A stretch of DNA of 20,470 bases. Source: UBA1715 sp045600045 (GTDB lineage: Bacteria; Bacteroidota; Bacteroidia; Bacteroidales; UBA1715). The stretch is from positions 1-20,470 of the forward strand of contig JAZRXD010000102.1 in assembly GCA_045600045.1 (NCBI GenBank), in the 5' to 3' direction. This document shows, piece by piece, positions 1 through 8,067 of this stretch. The position numbers were made by a program, and so were the translations under genes. Under the pieces are notes generated by a model. The model had not been told where the DNA came from. It saw nothing but the letters and a program-made list of their open reading frames with translations, and made no database searches. Position 1 is the stretch's first letter; each line of letters opens with the position of its first letter.

Positions 1-1163
1 ATTTATTCTGTGGCATAGGCGGATTCCATCAGGCAATGACATCACTTGGTGGCAAATGCGTATTTGCTAGTGATATAGATGAAGATTGTCGAAAGACTTA
101 TGAAGCAAACTATGGCATAAAACCAGCTGGAGATATTACTAGGATTGAGGCTGAGGACATCCCCGCTCATGATGTTTTGTGTGGAGGTTTCCCTTGCCAG
201 GCATTCTCAAAAGCTGGTAAAAGACTCGGTTTTGAGGATGAAACAAAGGGTACACTCTTCTTTGATATTTGTCGTATCCTTGAATATCATAAGCCAAAGT
301 ATGCACTCCTTGAAAACGTACGCAATCTTGCCAGTCATGATCACGGAAATACTTGGAGGGTTATTCACAACAAATTAGAAGAACTTGGATACAATCTTCT
401 TCACGAACCTGTAATCTTTAGTCCTCACTATGTCGGTATTCCTCAACACAGGGAGAGAGTGTATATCATGTGTGTTCGCAAGGATGTCGGAAGTGTTCTA
501 CCATTTATTTTTGATAAAAAGAAATTACCACTATGCTCTATTGATGATGTTTTACTGGATGATAAAGACATTCCAAATATCAACGAATATCGCATCTCCT
601 CAGAAATGGAAAATCTTATTGACTTATGGAATGAATTTATTAAGAAGATCAACGTAAAAAGGTTGCCAGGTTTTCCCGTGTGGTCTGATAGATTGTGTGA
701 ACTCGACCCTACTGAAAATTTGATGCAATATCCTGCTTGGAAGAAGAATTTTATTCTCAAGAATAATGAACTTTATTTAAATAACCGTGAGTTTATTGAC
801 GAATGGCTTGAGAGAGCGCATCAGAATCCTTTGTTTTTTGGAGCCAAGGCAAAATTAGAATGGCAGGCTGGGCAAACTAAGCATCCAGACATTTGGAAAC
901 AAATATTTCAATTGCGGCCTTCTGGTATTCGAGTAAAGGTGAATACTTACTTTCCTGCTCTCGTTGCAATTGTACAGACTTCGATTATTGGCTCAAGGAA
1001 ACGTTTTTTGACACCAAGGGAGTGTGCGAGACTTCAGAGTTTTCCAGATGACTTTCAACCCGATATCAAGCAGCAACAAGCATACAAGCAATTGGGAAAT
1101 GCAGTAAATGTTGAGTGTGTAAAATTATTTGCCAAACACATGTTTAACAATAAATTAAAATGA
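1..1163 (+). CDS. C5-cytosine DNA methyltransferase (5' end outside window)
   Basis: Transfers a methyl group from S-adenosylmethionine to C5 of cytosine in the recognition site, protecting host DNA from the restriction genes that follow. The frame is open to the left edge and encodes LFCGIGGFHQAM before the first ATG at 36, so motif I (FCGIGG) is present and the real start lies upstream; the ATG at 36 is internal. Other family motifs are in order: motif IV GGFPCQAFS with the catalytic Cys codon at 195-197, motif VI ENV at 312-320, motif VIII QHRERVY from 444, motif IX RECARLQSFPDDF, and motif X QLGNAV near the end. The variable target-recognition region lies between motifs VIII and IX, about 500-960. 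The stop overlaps the next start as ATGA, so this is the first visible gene of a restriction-modification operon. LlaJI-type systems often carry two methyltransferases; whether a second lies upstream cannot be seen. Confidence 0.95.
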   Translation, partial: LFCGIGGFHQAMTSLGGKCVFASDIDEDCRKTYEANYGIKPAGDITRIEAEDIPAHDVLCGGFPCQAFSKAGKRLGFEDETKGTLFFDICRILEYHKPKYALLENVRNLASHDHGNTWRVIHNKLEELGYNLLHEPVIFSPHYVGIPQHRERVYIMCVRKDVGSVLPFIFDKKKLPLCSIDDVLLDDKDIPNINEYRISSEMENLIDLWNEFIKKINVKRLPGFPVWSDRLCELDPTENLMQYPAWKKNFILKNNELYLNNREFIDEWLERAHQNPLFFGAKAKLEWQAGQTKHPDIWKQIFQLRPSGIRVKVNTYFPALVAIVQTSIIGSRKRFLTPRECARLQSFPDDFQPDIKQQQAYKQLGNAVNVECVKLFAKHMFNNKLK

Positions 1164-3136
1164 TACCATTTAAAGAAACAATTGAAACTAAACAAGAATT
1201 AATAGATGCCTGTAGAAAAGGCTTTGATGATTATTGTGCAAAACGAATTACTAAGAATGATTTTTTAATGTATTTTGGCTTTACACACGGTGAGGCTATA
1301 CGGAATTTTTACAAGGGTGATTATGAACAACTTCTGTTAGATGGTGGTTTTAATTCAGGAAGTAACGCTTATTTTTCGGCGGGAATTAATGCATGGAAAA
1401 ATTTGAGTGATGGTATTTATGAATTTCCACCTCTAGAGGAAGATAGAACAATCCGAAGGCTTAATCTCAATCTTCCTCTCCAGCAAATCTTCTACGGCGC
1501 GCCTGGCACAGGGAAAAGCAATACCATCAAACGTGATGTGGAAGACAAAGGGAAGATCCATTTCCGCACGACTTTCCATCCGGATAGCGACTATAGCACT
1601 TTTGTGGGTTGTTACAAGCCGACAATGAGATCGGTGAAGAAAACCGTGGTCATTGGGCAAGATGAAAAAGAAGTGAAACCTTTAACGGGTGGCACTGACA
1701 GCATGGAACAAATTTCATATCAGTTTGTTCCTCAAGTCTTCACCAAAGCCTATTGCGAGGCTTGGAACAAATACGATGAATTGGAAAATGCAGAACCTAT
1801 TTTCTTGATTATTGAGGAAATCAACAGAGGTAACTGTGCCCAAATATTCGGAGATATCTTTCAACTCTTAGACCGCGAAATGGAAGGTGCAAGATGTGGA
1901 TTCTCTACCTATCCAATTGATGCCGACGAAGACTTAAAGGCATTCTTGGAGAATGGCATAAAAAGAGACGGAACCCAATGGCTGACAAACAAAGAAGGTA
2001 TCAAAGATGGCAAGCTTTGTCTCCCTCCCAACCTCTACATCTGGGCTACAATGAACACATCGGACCAGAGCTTGTTTCCTATCGACTCTGCCTTCAAGAG
2101 AAGATGGGACTGGAAGTATGTGCCTATTGAGCGAGCTGAAAAAGAACCAGAAAAGAACTGGGTTATTAAAGTTGAGCACGATGGCAAAACCTATTGGTGC
2201 TATTGGTGGGAATTTCTTGTGGCCATCAACTATCAGATTGAAGAAACCAACCATTCCGAAGACAAACAATTGGGTTATTTCTTCTGTAAGGCAAATGAAT
2301 CTGGCGTAATTGATGCCAAAATCTTTGTAAACAAAGTGATTTTCTATTTATGGAACGATGTGTTCAAAGATGAGGATAGCAAAGTGTTCCAATACGGAGA
2401 AAAAGATGATGATGTCGCCAATATCACTCGTTCAGGAAACATATATTTCCGTCACTTTGTAGATAATACAGATGAAATGGTTCATTATTTCATCAATCAG
2501 CTCTTTGCAATGGGCAAAGACAGCACTCCTGTCGTGCCAATAGATTATCTCAAAAACGACAAAGATTCAAAAGTGATTGAGCATCTGCCAAAAATGAGAG
2601 AAGATTGCGATGAAACTCCGATGCCGACAAAAAAAGGTGACGGAACAGGTAAAGTTGACTATACCTATCCCGAATATGCAAATATATTTGGAAAAGTAGA
2701 CTCAGAACTTAATGCTAAGGGATACGAAAAACAAGGGTCTGGTAAAAATTCAATAGATTATAAAATTAAAGATATTCCAGCTACTATTTGCTATATTTCA
2801 GCAAGATTGAATAAGGCACAAAATAATCCATATGGAGAGGTACTTCTTTGGATGACCACGGACAAAACAGACCCAGAGAAATCAAAGAATTTAAGAGATA
2901 AAATAGCCGATTCTACAGAAGGTGTTTTCAAAACGTTTAAGAATGGGAATGTGACTTTGAGAACATTGGAAAAAGACCCGACTTCAATTGAATCTATAAA
3001 TAGAGGATGGGTGTTAAAAAATCCAGACATAAAATTTACAGACGAATCGTTGGATAATGATGCGAAATGGATCTATGAAACAATGAAAATATTGCTTGAG
3101 CGATTACAACCAATAATAGAAGGTGCGTTGAAATGA
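1160..3136 (+). CDS. McrB-like AAA+ GTPase subunit of a restriction system
   Basis: This 658-residue protein has an AAA+ core of the McrB type, which in known systems hydrolyses GTP and drives DNA translocation and cleavage by a partner nuclease. Visible motifs are Walker A GAPGTGKS (residues 113-120), a Walker B/NRGN block IFLIIEEINRGN (214-225), and the McrB signature MNTSD (298-302) followed by FKRRW (312-316). The first ~105 residues and the last ~165 (from about residue 493) match no domain I recognise and are candidates for DNA recognition or protein contacts. They are also AT-rich: sampled 60-base lines are 28-35% GC at the ends and 48% at Walker A. Its start overlaps the methyltransferase stop and its stop overlaps the next start, both as ATGA, which indicates translational coupling. 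The pairing with a methyltransferase resembles the LlaJI and BsuMI systems rather than the modification-dependent McrBC. The family call is firm; GTP rather than ATP use is inferred from family. Confidence 0.9.
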   Translation: MIPFKETIETKQELIDACRKGFDDYCAKRITKNDFLMYFGFTHGEAIRNFYKGDYEQLLLDGGFNSGSNAYFSAGINAWKNLSDGIYEFPPLEEDRTIRRLNLNLPLQQIFYGAPGTGKSNTIKRDVEDKGKIHFRTTFHPDSDYSTFVGCYKPTMRSVKKTVVIGQDEKEVKPLTGGTDSMEQISYQFVPQVFTKAYCEAWNKYDELENAEPIFLIIEEINRGNCAQIFGDIFQLLDREMEGARCGFSTYPIDADEDLKAFLENGIKRDGTQWLTNKEGIKDGKLCLPPNLYIWATMNTSDQSLFPIDSAFKRRWDWKYVPIERAEKEPEKNWVIKVEHDGKTYWCYWWEFLVAINYQIEETNHSEDKQLGYFFCKANESGVIDAKIFVNKVIFYLWNDVFKDEDSKVFQYGEKDDDVANITRSGNIYFRHFVDNTDEMVHYFINQLFAMGKDSTPVVPIDYLKNDKDSKVIEHLPKMREDCDETPMPTKKGDGTGKVDYTYPEYANIFGKVDSELNAKGYEKQGSGKNSIDYKIKDIPATICYISARLNKAQNNPYGEVLLWMTTDKTDPEKSKNLRDKIADSTEGVFKTFKNGNVTLRTLEKDPTSIESINRGWVLKNPDIKFTDESLDNDAKWIYETMKILLERLQPIIEGALK

Positions 3137-5391
3137 AACTCCTAATTGAAGGATATCCATATAAAAACCACAAGCCAGGCAGTTTGGAATATAACACATT
3201 GCAAGGCTTGGTGAACGACATTGAGCTGGAGAGCAACAACTCAGTGTCGGTATCGTATGTGGGATACTTCTACAGCAAATCGTGCAATGACCTAGTGTTT
3301 TGTCTGCCCAAAGTTGTGCTTACCGGAAGGGAAAATGATGGCGAGGACGAAACGGTTTTCGGTTTTTCGCCAGAGAAACTGATTGATTTTGAAAAGTTGG
3401 TTGATGCAGATAAGCAGGACAATGGAAAAGAAAAGACCGATGAAATCAAGAAGTTTTTGTCGGAACTTGCCATTTGGATATATCGCACCATCGCAGTGTA
3501 TCACACCAATTATCCCGATAGTCAGATTCTGAAAACTGAGCAATACAACACCAACAGCGGAGGCAAGAAAAGCAAGTTTCACACCTTGTTCGACATCATC
3601 ATTGCCCTGCGCGATTTCAACAAGGAGAATCAGAACTATTTTTCGTTTATAGCACGCAACCAGCATTCGGGCAATAACAAGATACAATGGACAAAGACCA
3701 TATCTAAAAGCCAAGCGGTCATCCAAGATGGAGTGCCCGTTTATCTCAATCCTGTGAACAAGAAAAAAGAAATCAACTTTGACGAAGAGCTGCTCATCAT
3801 CTATTTTTCAATTCTCAAATACATCCATAAAACCTATGGATTTAGGTTCAATACGGATTTGAACTATCCGCTTATCGAAGGCGCAAAATTCGAAGCCTAC
3901 CGCAAAGGGAAGGGTGCCCGTCGCTTGAAAGCAATCAAATACAAGTATTTTTCCGACAAGGATCTGCGCCTTTGGAACCTCTGTTATGCGTTTTTTGATG
4001 TCACGCACAACATCGCCATCAATATGGCTCGTCAAGACTTTATGTTGGTCGATGATTTTCAAATCGTGTTCGAACGTGTAATTGACGATTTGCTTGGCGA
4101 TAAGGTTTTTGACAAAAACGCGAAGAACCAAGCCGACGGAAAGAATATTGACCACTTGTACAAAGGTCCAAGCCTATTGGCGCAAGCCAATGGATTGCAG
4201 ACTTATTACATTGCCGACAGCAAGTATTATAAACGCAGCGAACGTGCAACCGATGAGGGAAAAACGGAGAGTTACACGGCATTGCACGGAACATCCATTC
4301 CGAAGCAATTCACATACGCTCGAAACCTTATTCAGTGGAATTTGGACCTGTTTCTAAAAGATGACGACAACAATGGCGAAATTCAGCTTCGTCCTGATGA
4401 ATTGACCGAAGGCTACAATGTGATACCGAACTTCTTTATCAGCGCGCTAATCCCAAATAATGAAAATAAGTTCAACTTTAAAAATGATGACATCAAAGCA
4501 CAGGGTCAAATCGATTTCAGCCGTCAGTTTGAAAACCGACTATTTGACCGCGATACGCTTTTGCTTTGTCATTATGATGTGAATTTCCTATTTGTTGTAT
4601 CGCTCTATGGACGCAACAACAAAAGCACGCAAAGCGCATGGAAAACAAAAGTGCGCACTGAATTCCGGACGAAGATACAAGAGACTTTGGATGAACTTTA
4701 TGAATTCTATGTGTTGACCCCAAAGATTGACCAAAATTGCTATCAATTTGTGAAAGACAACTTCCACCAACTCAATGGCAAACTATTCCGGCCAAAGTCC
4801 GACAGCGACTGTTTGATATTGGCATTGCTGAAGGAAGATGCATTTACAAACGATAAACTTTTGAAAAAAACACTTGAATCGTCTAAAGAAAGATTGCAAA
4901 AAGAGATGAATGGCAATGATGGCATAAAAGCATCATTGAGAGAGTATTTTGATGGCACAGAGGAAGTTGTTCAACTAAGGGGAGATGCATTATCAGGGAA
5001 ATACATTAGTGCTAACGAGAGAACGTATAAAGGTACATTAGCCAACAACGTGGAAGAAAAGAACGTCTTTGTCGGGATAGTGAAAAACGAATCAAAAGAA
5101 AAAGATGATTTGCTGAAGGGTATTGCCAAAGAATATCATACAGGAACATCCATTTCTTCGGATATAAATATTTTACAACTCCGCTATTTTGCTCCAGCAA
5201 TTGGTAATAAAGTATTTGGTTATTATAAAATAACAGGAATAAAGCAAGACCATAAAAATGGAAATGCAAATGAATCGTTTCGCCTCTATTTTACTTTAGG
5301 CGAATACAAGCGAATCAACGAAACCAATGTGGAATATACTGATTCGGTATATGGCAAGATGATGAGTTTAAGCGAATTATGTAAGAAATAA
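3133..5391 (+). CDS. LlaJI/McrC-type PD-(D/E)xK restriction endonuclease
   Basis: Probable DNA-cleaving subunit of the operon, 752 residues. The nuclease core is seen as VFERVIDDLLGD (Glu314), Asp340, and IADSKYYK, where Asp362 and Lys364 form the D-x-K of a PD-(D/E)xK site. The preceding run with NIAINMARQDF resembles the helix before the active site in LlaJI-type enzymes. At 752 residues it is far longer than the McrC and LlaJI nucleases I know (about 350-450), so it carries large N- and C-terminal additions. The last ~170 residues are AT-rich (sampled lines 30% GC against 45% in the core) and end in a beta-rich stretch (ILQLRYFAPAIG, KVFGYYKITGI, FRLYFTLGEYKRI) that could be a PUA-like reader; that is a guess. 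It starts inside the McrB-like stop codon (ATGA). Together with the upstream genes it should form a GTP-dependent restriction complex. The nuclease call is good; the family assignment is moderate. Confidence 0.8.
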   Translation: MKLLIEGYPYKNHKPGSLEYNTLQGLVNDIELESNNSVSVSYVGYFYSKSCNDLVFCLPKVVLTGRENDGEDETVFGFSPEKLIDFEKLVDADKQDNGKEKTDEIKKFLSELAIWIYRTIAVYHTNYPDSQILKTEQYNTNSGGKKSKFHTLFDIIIALRDFNKENQNYFSFIARNQHSGNNKIQWTKTISKSQAVIQDGVPVYLNPVNKKKEINFDEELLIIYFSILKYIHKTYGFRFNTDLNYPLIEGAKFEAYRKGKGARRLKAIKYKYFSDKDLRLWNLCYAFFDVTHNIAINMARQDFMLVDDFQIVFERVIDDLLGDKVFDKNAKNQADGKNIDHLYKGPSLLAQANGLQTYYIADSKYYKRSERATDEGKTESYTALHGTSIPKQFTYARNLIQWNLDLFLKDDDNNGEIQLRPDELTEGYNVIPNFFISALIPNNENKFNFKNDDIKAQGQIDFSRQFENRLFDRDTLLLCHYDVNFLFVVSLYGRNNKSTQSAWKTKVRTEFRTKIQETLDELYEFYVLTPKIDQNCYQFVKDNFHQLNGKLFRPKSDSDCLILALLKEDAFTNDKLLKKTLESSKERLQKEMNGNDGIKASLREYFDGTEEVVQLRGDALSGKYISANERTYKGTLANNVEEKNVFVGIVKNESKEKDDLLKGIAKEYHTGTSISSDINILQLRYFAPAIGNKVFGYYKITGIKQDHKNGNANESFRLYFTLGEYKRINETNVEYTDSVYGKMMSLSELCKK

Positions 5392-5486
5392 TTTTTGTCC
5401 GTTTCTCTAATGCTGTCCCTCCTATAAAACAAGGAAAGAAGAAGTTCAAACAATGTTATTCAAGTTTTTGTAATTTTAAACTCTCA

Positions 5487-5509
5487 AAAAGTGGAATGGG
5501 TCTACTTTT
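5487..5509. promoter_or_regulatory. Upstream imperfect palindrome (candidate operator 1)
   Basis: A 23-base interrupted palindrome: AAAAGTGG on the left, CTACTTTT on the right, centred near 5498. It shares its arms with the stronger palindrome at 5547-5573, and the two centres are 62 bases apart, about six helical turns. This fits a pair of sites for one dimeric regulator, possibly the Fic protein's own winged helix. Function is inferred. Confidence 0.45.
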
Positions 5510-5546
5510 AAAATAAAAAAACACACTAAAAACAATAATTTTCCAT

Positions 5547-5573
5547 AAAAAGGTGGTCTAAGTCTACCTTTTT
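5547..5573. promoter_or_regulatory. Palindrome over the -33 region of the Fic gene (candidate operator 2)
   Basis: A 27-base palindrome centred on 5560, with left half AAAAAGGTGGTCT and right half (read on the other strand) AAAAAGGTAGACT, matching at 11 of 13 positions. It covers the place where the -33 box of the promoter at 5585-5592 would lie, so a bound protein would block polymerase. It could also fold as an RNA hairpin and act as a terminator for the upstream operon, since the right arm ends in TTTTT. Confidence 0.5.
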
Positions 5574-5584
5574 GCAAAAAATAG

Positions 5585-5592
5585 TATATTTG
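5585..5592 (+). promoter_or_regulatory. Bacteroidota -7 box for the Fic gene
   Basis: TATATTTG matches the Bacteroidota TAnnTTTG element exactly and lies 40 bases before the Fic start. No good TTTG -33 box stands at the usual distance; that position is taken by the palindrome at 5547-5573. Confidence 0.55.
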
Positions 5593-5631
5593 AATGCTCA
5601 TTTGTTTTATTAAACAGAAATTCAAAAGGCT

Positions 5632-6705
5632 ATGAAGTATTCAACGTTATCGGACGTACTTGGTGTATGGCAATCCATGCAACCACTCTCTGCTAGAGAC
5701 CACGAGATGCTAAGCAGACGTTTTGCTATTGACTTCAATTATAACAGCAATCATATAGAAGGCAATACATTGACATACGGACAAACGGAAATACTCCTGT
5801 TGTTTGGAAAGGTTATAGGTGAAGCCAGAGTTGATGATGTAATAGAAATGAAAGCCAGTGATGTGGGACTTAAAATGATGAAGGAAGAGGCCCGCCTGAA
5901 GGAAATGCCTTTAAGCCAGACATTCATTCGTACTCTTCACAAAACTTTGCTACGAGAAGACAATACGGTGTATAAGAATTTGCCTGGTGGCATGACAACG
6001 AGTTATGTTATTCATGCGGGGCAATATAAGACTCGTCCGAACTCCGTTATCACACGCTATGGAGACCGTTTTGAGTATGCTTTGCCAGAAGAAACACCTG
6101 CATTGATGACAGACCTTGTGAATTGGTATAACGAGGAAGAAAAACGAGGTACGCTTTCGCCTGTGGAGTTGGCTGCATTGTTCCACTATCGTTACATTAG
6201 GATACACCCGTTTGAAGATGGCAACGGGCGAATAGCAAGATTGATGGTGAACTTCATCTTGTCACGTCATGGATATCCGATGATTGTCGTGCGTAGCAGA
6301 AAGAAGCAGGATTATCTCGAAGCGTTGCACAAGACTGATTTGAAGGTTGGCAGTATTCCTTCGGATGGGGCAAATGCAAAAATTGAAGATATAACCGATT
6401 TCTTGAAATATTTTCAAAATCTTATGAAGGAAGAAATAGAGTTTAACATACGCTTCCTGACAGAAAGAGGTGAGAATATTTGGTGGTTTGATGGTGAGCG
6501 CATCAATTTTCGTTCTGAAACTACAAGCAAGATTCTACAGCTGTTCCGTCGTAATTCTTTTGTTTCCATTCAAGACTTGATGGATGAAACTGGTATAAAC
6601 AAATCTGCCGTTACCAAGCAGTTAAAACTTCTGAAAGAGAAGAATTATATAGAAAAGAATGAAAATACAGGTGAATGGCGTGTATTCATCACCCCTTCAA
6701 TATAA
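5632..6705 (+). CDS. Fic-family AMP-transferase with C-terminal winged helix
   Basis: Fic enzymes usually transfer AMP from ATP to a hydroxyl of a target protein. The 357-residue protein shows the full catalytic motif HPFEDGNGR (residues 192-200) with the active His192. Near the N terminus it has an inhibitory motif S-x3-E-G (Ser39, Glu43, Gly44), the arrangement of class II Fic proteins, where the glutamate blocks productive ATP binding in cis. Residues ~297-350 form a winged helix-turn-helix (VSIQDLMDETGINKSAVTKQLKLL), so the protein probably binds DNA, and two related palindromes lie directly before its promoter. It has no separate antitoxin gene beside it. It sits alone between the restriction operon and the convergent dtd gene, whose stop is 7 bases away. 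Target unknown; proteins of this layout are common in Bacteroidota. Confidence 0.92.
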   Translation: MKYSTLSDVLGVWQSMQPLSARDHEMLSRRFAIDFNYNSNHIEGNTLTYGQTEILLLFGKVIGEARVDDVIEMKASDVGLKMMKEEARLKEMPLSQTFIRTLHKTLLREDNTVYKNLPGGMTTSYVIHAGQYKTRPNSVITRYGDRFEYALPEETPALMTDLVNWYNEEEKRGTLSPVELAALFHYRYIRIHPFEDGNGRIARLMVNFILSRHGYPMIVVRSRKKQDYLEALHKTDLKVGSIPSDGANAKIEDITDFLKYFQNLMKEEIEFNIRFLTERGENIWWFDGERINFRSETTSKILQLFRRNSFVSIQDLMDETGINKSAVTKQLKLLKEKNYIEKNENTGEWRVFITPSI

Positions 6706-6712
6706 GTAAACT

Positions 6713-7165
6713 CTATTCTTTGTTCTTTGTATCAATTACAATGGTGACTGGACCGTCGTTGAGAAGGTCTATCTTCATATCGGCACCAAATTCGCCGGTG
6801 ACAACTTTCCCCTGAATTTCGGATTGCAACTGCTTTATGAAAGACTCATACATTGGTATGGCTTTGTCGGGACGGGCGGCACGGATAAACGAAGGGCGGT
6901 TGCCTTTCTTGGTACTTGCAAACAGCGTGAACTGGCTTACCAGAAGAATGTCGCCCTGCACATCGTCGAGCGAAAGGTTCATCATCTCGTTCTCGTCTTC
7001 GAAAACACGCATACGGGCAATTTTACCCGAAAGCCAGACAATATCTTCGTCGGTGTCGGCATCTTCAATGCCAAGAAGCACTAAAAAACCTTTCTGTATC
7101 TCCGATTTGAGTTTCCCGTCGATAGTACACGAAGCGTGTGAAACTCGTTGAACAACAGCTCTCAT
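6713..7165 (-). CDS. dtd: D-aminoacyl-tRNA deacylase
   Basis: Cytoplasmic proofreading enzyme that releases D-amino acids (and glycine from mischarged tRNA-Ala) from tRNA, so that they do not enter translation. The 150-residue product has the usual family length and begins MRAVVQRVSHA as family members do. The two signature loops are present: SQFTL at residues 77-81, and NDGPVT at 137-142, which holds the Gly-Pro motif that excludes L-aminoacyl ends. The ATG overlaps the fabD stop by one base (TAATG), so the two are translationally coupled. It is the last gene of the minus-strand group. Confidence 0.96.
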   Translation of the reverse strand: MRAVVQRVSHASCTIDGKLKSEIQKGFLVLLGIEDADTDEDIVWLSGKIARMRVFEDENEMMNLSLDDVQGDILLVSQFTLFASTKKGNRPSFIRAARPDKAIPMYESFIKQLQSEIQGKVVTGEFGADMKIDLLNDGPVTIVIDTKNKE

Positions 7166-8046
7166 TATAGTGTGGCGCTTACAGCTTCAACATCAGCAAC
7201 GGTTTTCTTAATCAAACCTTGCAATACCGTCCCTGGACCAACTTCAACAAATTGGTTGAAACCATCGGCAACCATATTCTTCACAATCTGCGACCAGCGA
7301 ACAGGCGAAGTCAACTGCGAAATAAGATTAGCCTTTATTTGTTCCGGGTTTGTATATGGTTTTGCGTCAACATCTTGGTAGATTGGACATTGAGGAACGT
7401 TGAACGAAGTAGCCGCAATGGCAGCTTCCAATTCCTTGCGTGCAGGTTCCATAAGTGGCGAGTGGAACGCACCGCCAACCTGCAGTTTCAACGCACGTTT
7501 TGCACCTTTTTCAAGAAGAATTGCACACGCTTCGTCAATTGCCTCGTTTGTGCCCGAAATTACTAACTGACCGGTGCAGTTGTAGTTTGCAGGAACAACT
7601 ATTCCTTTTATTGAAGCACACACTTCCTCGATTACTGCATCGTCGAGTTTAAGGATTGCAGCCATAGTCGAAGGATTTTGCTCGCAGGCTTTCTGCATAG
7701 CCATGGCACGTTTGGAAACCAACACAAGTCCGTCTTCGAACGACAACGCACCCGAAGCAACCAATGCTGAAAATTCGCCAAGCGAGTGGCCGGCAACACC
7801 TTCAGGTTGGAACGAGTCGCCAAGTGCCTTTGCCAATATCACGGAGTGAAGAAATACCGCAGGTTGAGTGACTTTCGTCTGCTTTAAATCGTCGGCAGTT
7901 CCTTCGAACATAATGTCGGTTATACGGAACCCTAAAATGTCGTTTGCTTGTTCAAACAATTGTTTGGCAACAGGAACTGTTTCGTACAAATCCTTGCCCA
8001 TTCCTGTGAATTGTGCTCCCTGACCTGGAAAAACGTATGCTTTCAT
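7165..8046 (-). CDS. fabD: Malonyl-CoA:ACP transacylase
   Basis: Moves the malonyl group from coenzyme A to acyl carrier protein, supplying the extender unit for type II fatty acid synthesis in the cytoplasm. The 293-residue product starts with the family pattern MKAYVFPGQGAQFTGMG. It carries the nucleophile motif GHSLGE with Ser88 and the general-base motif GGAFHSPLM with His195. Length is normal for FabD. It lies 21 bases after folE and runs into dtd with a one-base overlap. No -7 box was seen directly before it, so it is probably read through from folE. Confidence 0.97.
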   Translation of the reverse strand: MKAYVFPGQGAQFTGMGKDLYETVPVAKQLFEQANDILGFRITDIMFEGTADDLKQTKVTQPAVFLHSVILAKALGDSFQPEGVAGHSLGEFSALVASGALSFEDGLVLVSKRAMAMQKACEQNPSTMAAILKLDDAVIEEVCASIKGIVVPANYNCTGQLVISGTNEAIDEACAILLEKGAKRALKLQVGGAFHSPLMEPARKELEAAIAATSFNVPQCPIYQDVDAKPYTNPEQIKANLISQLTSPVRWSQIVKNMVADGFNQFVEVGPGTVLQGLIKKTVADVEAVSATL

Positions 8047-8067
8047 AGTTTAGATATTTGTCGGTTA

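Noticed and set aside
1160..5391. Classical modification-dependent McrBC
   Set aside because: A cognate m5C methyltransferase is translationally coupled in the same operon, which fits a LlaJI/BsuMI-like system better; an m5C-cleaving McrBC would be harmful next to it.
5392..5631. A small gene or RNA in the gap between the endonuclease and Fic genes
   Set aside because: No open frame of useful length with a start was seen; the gap is explained by two palindromes and a promoter.
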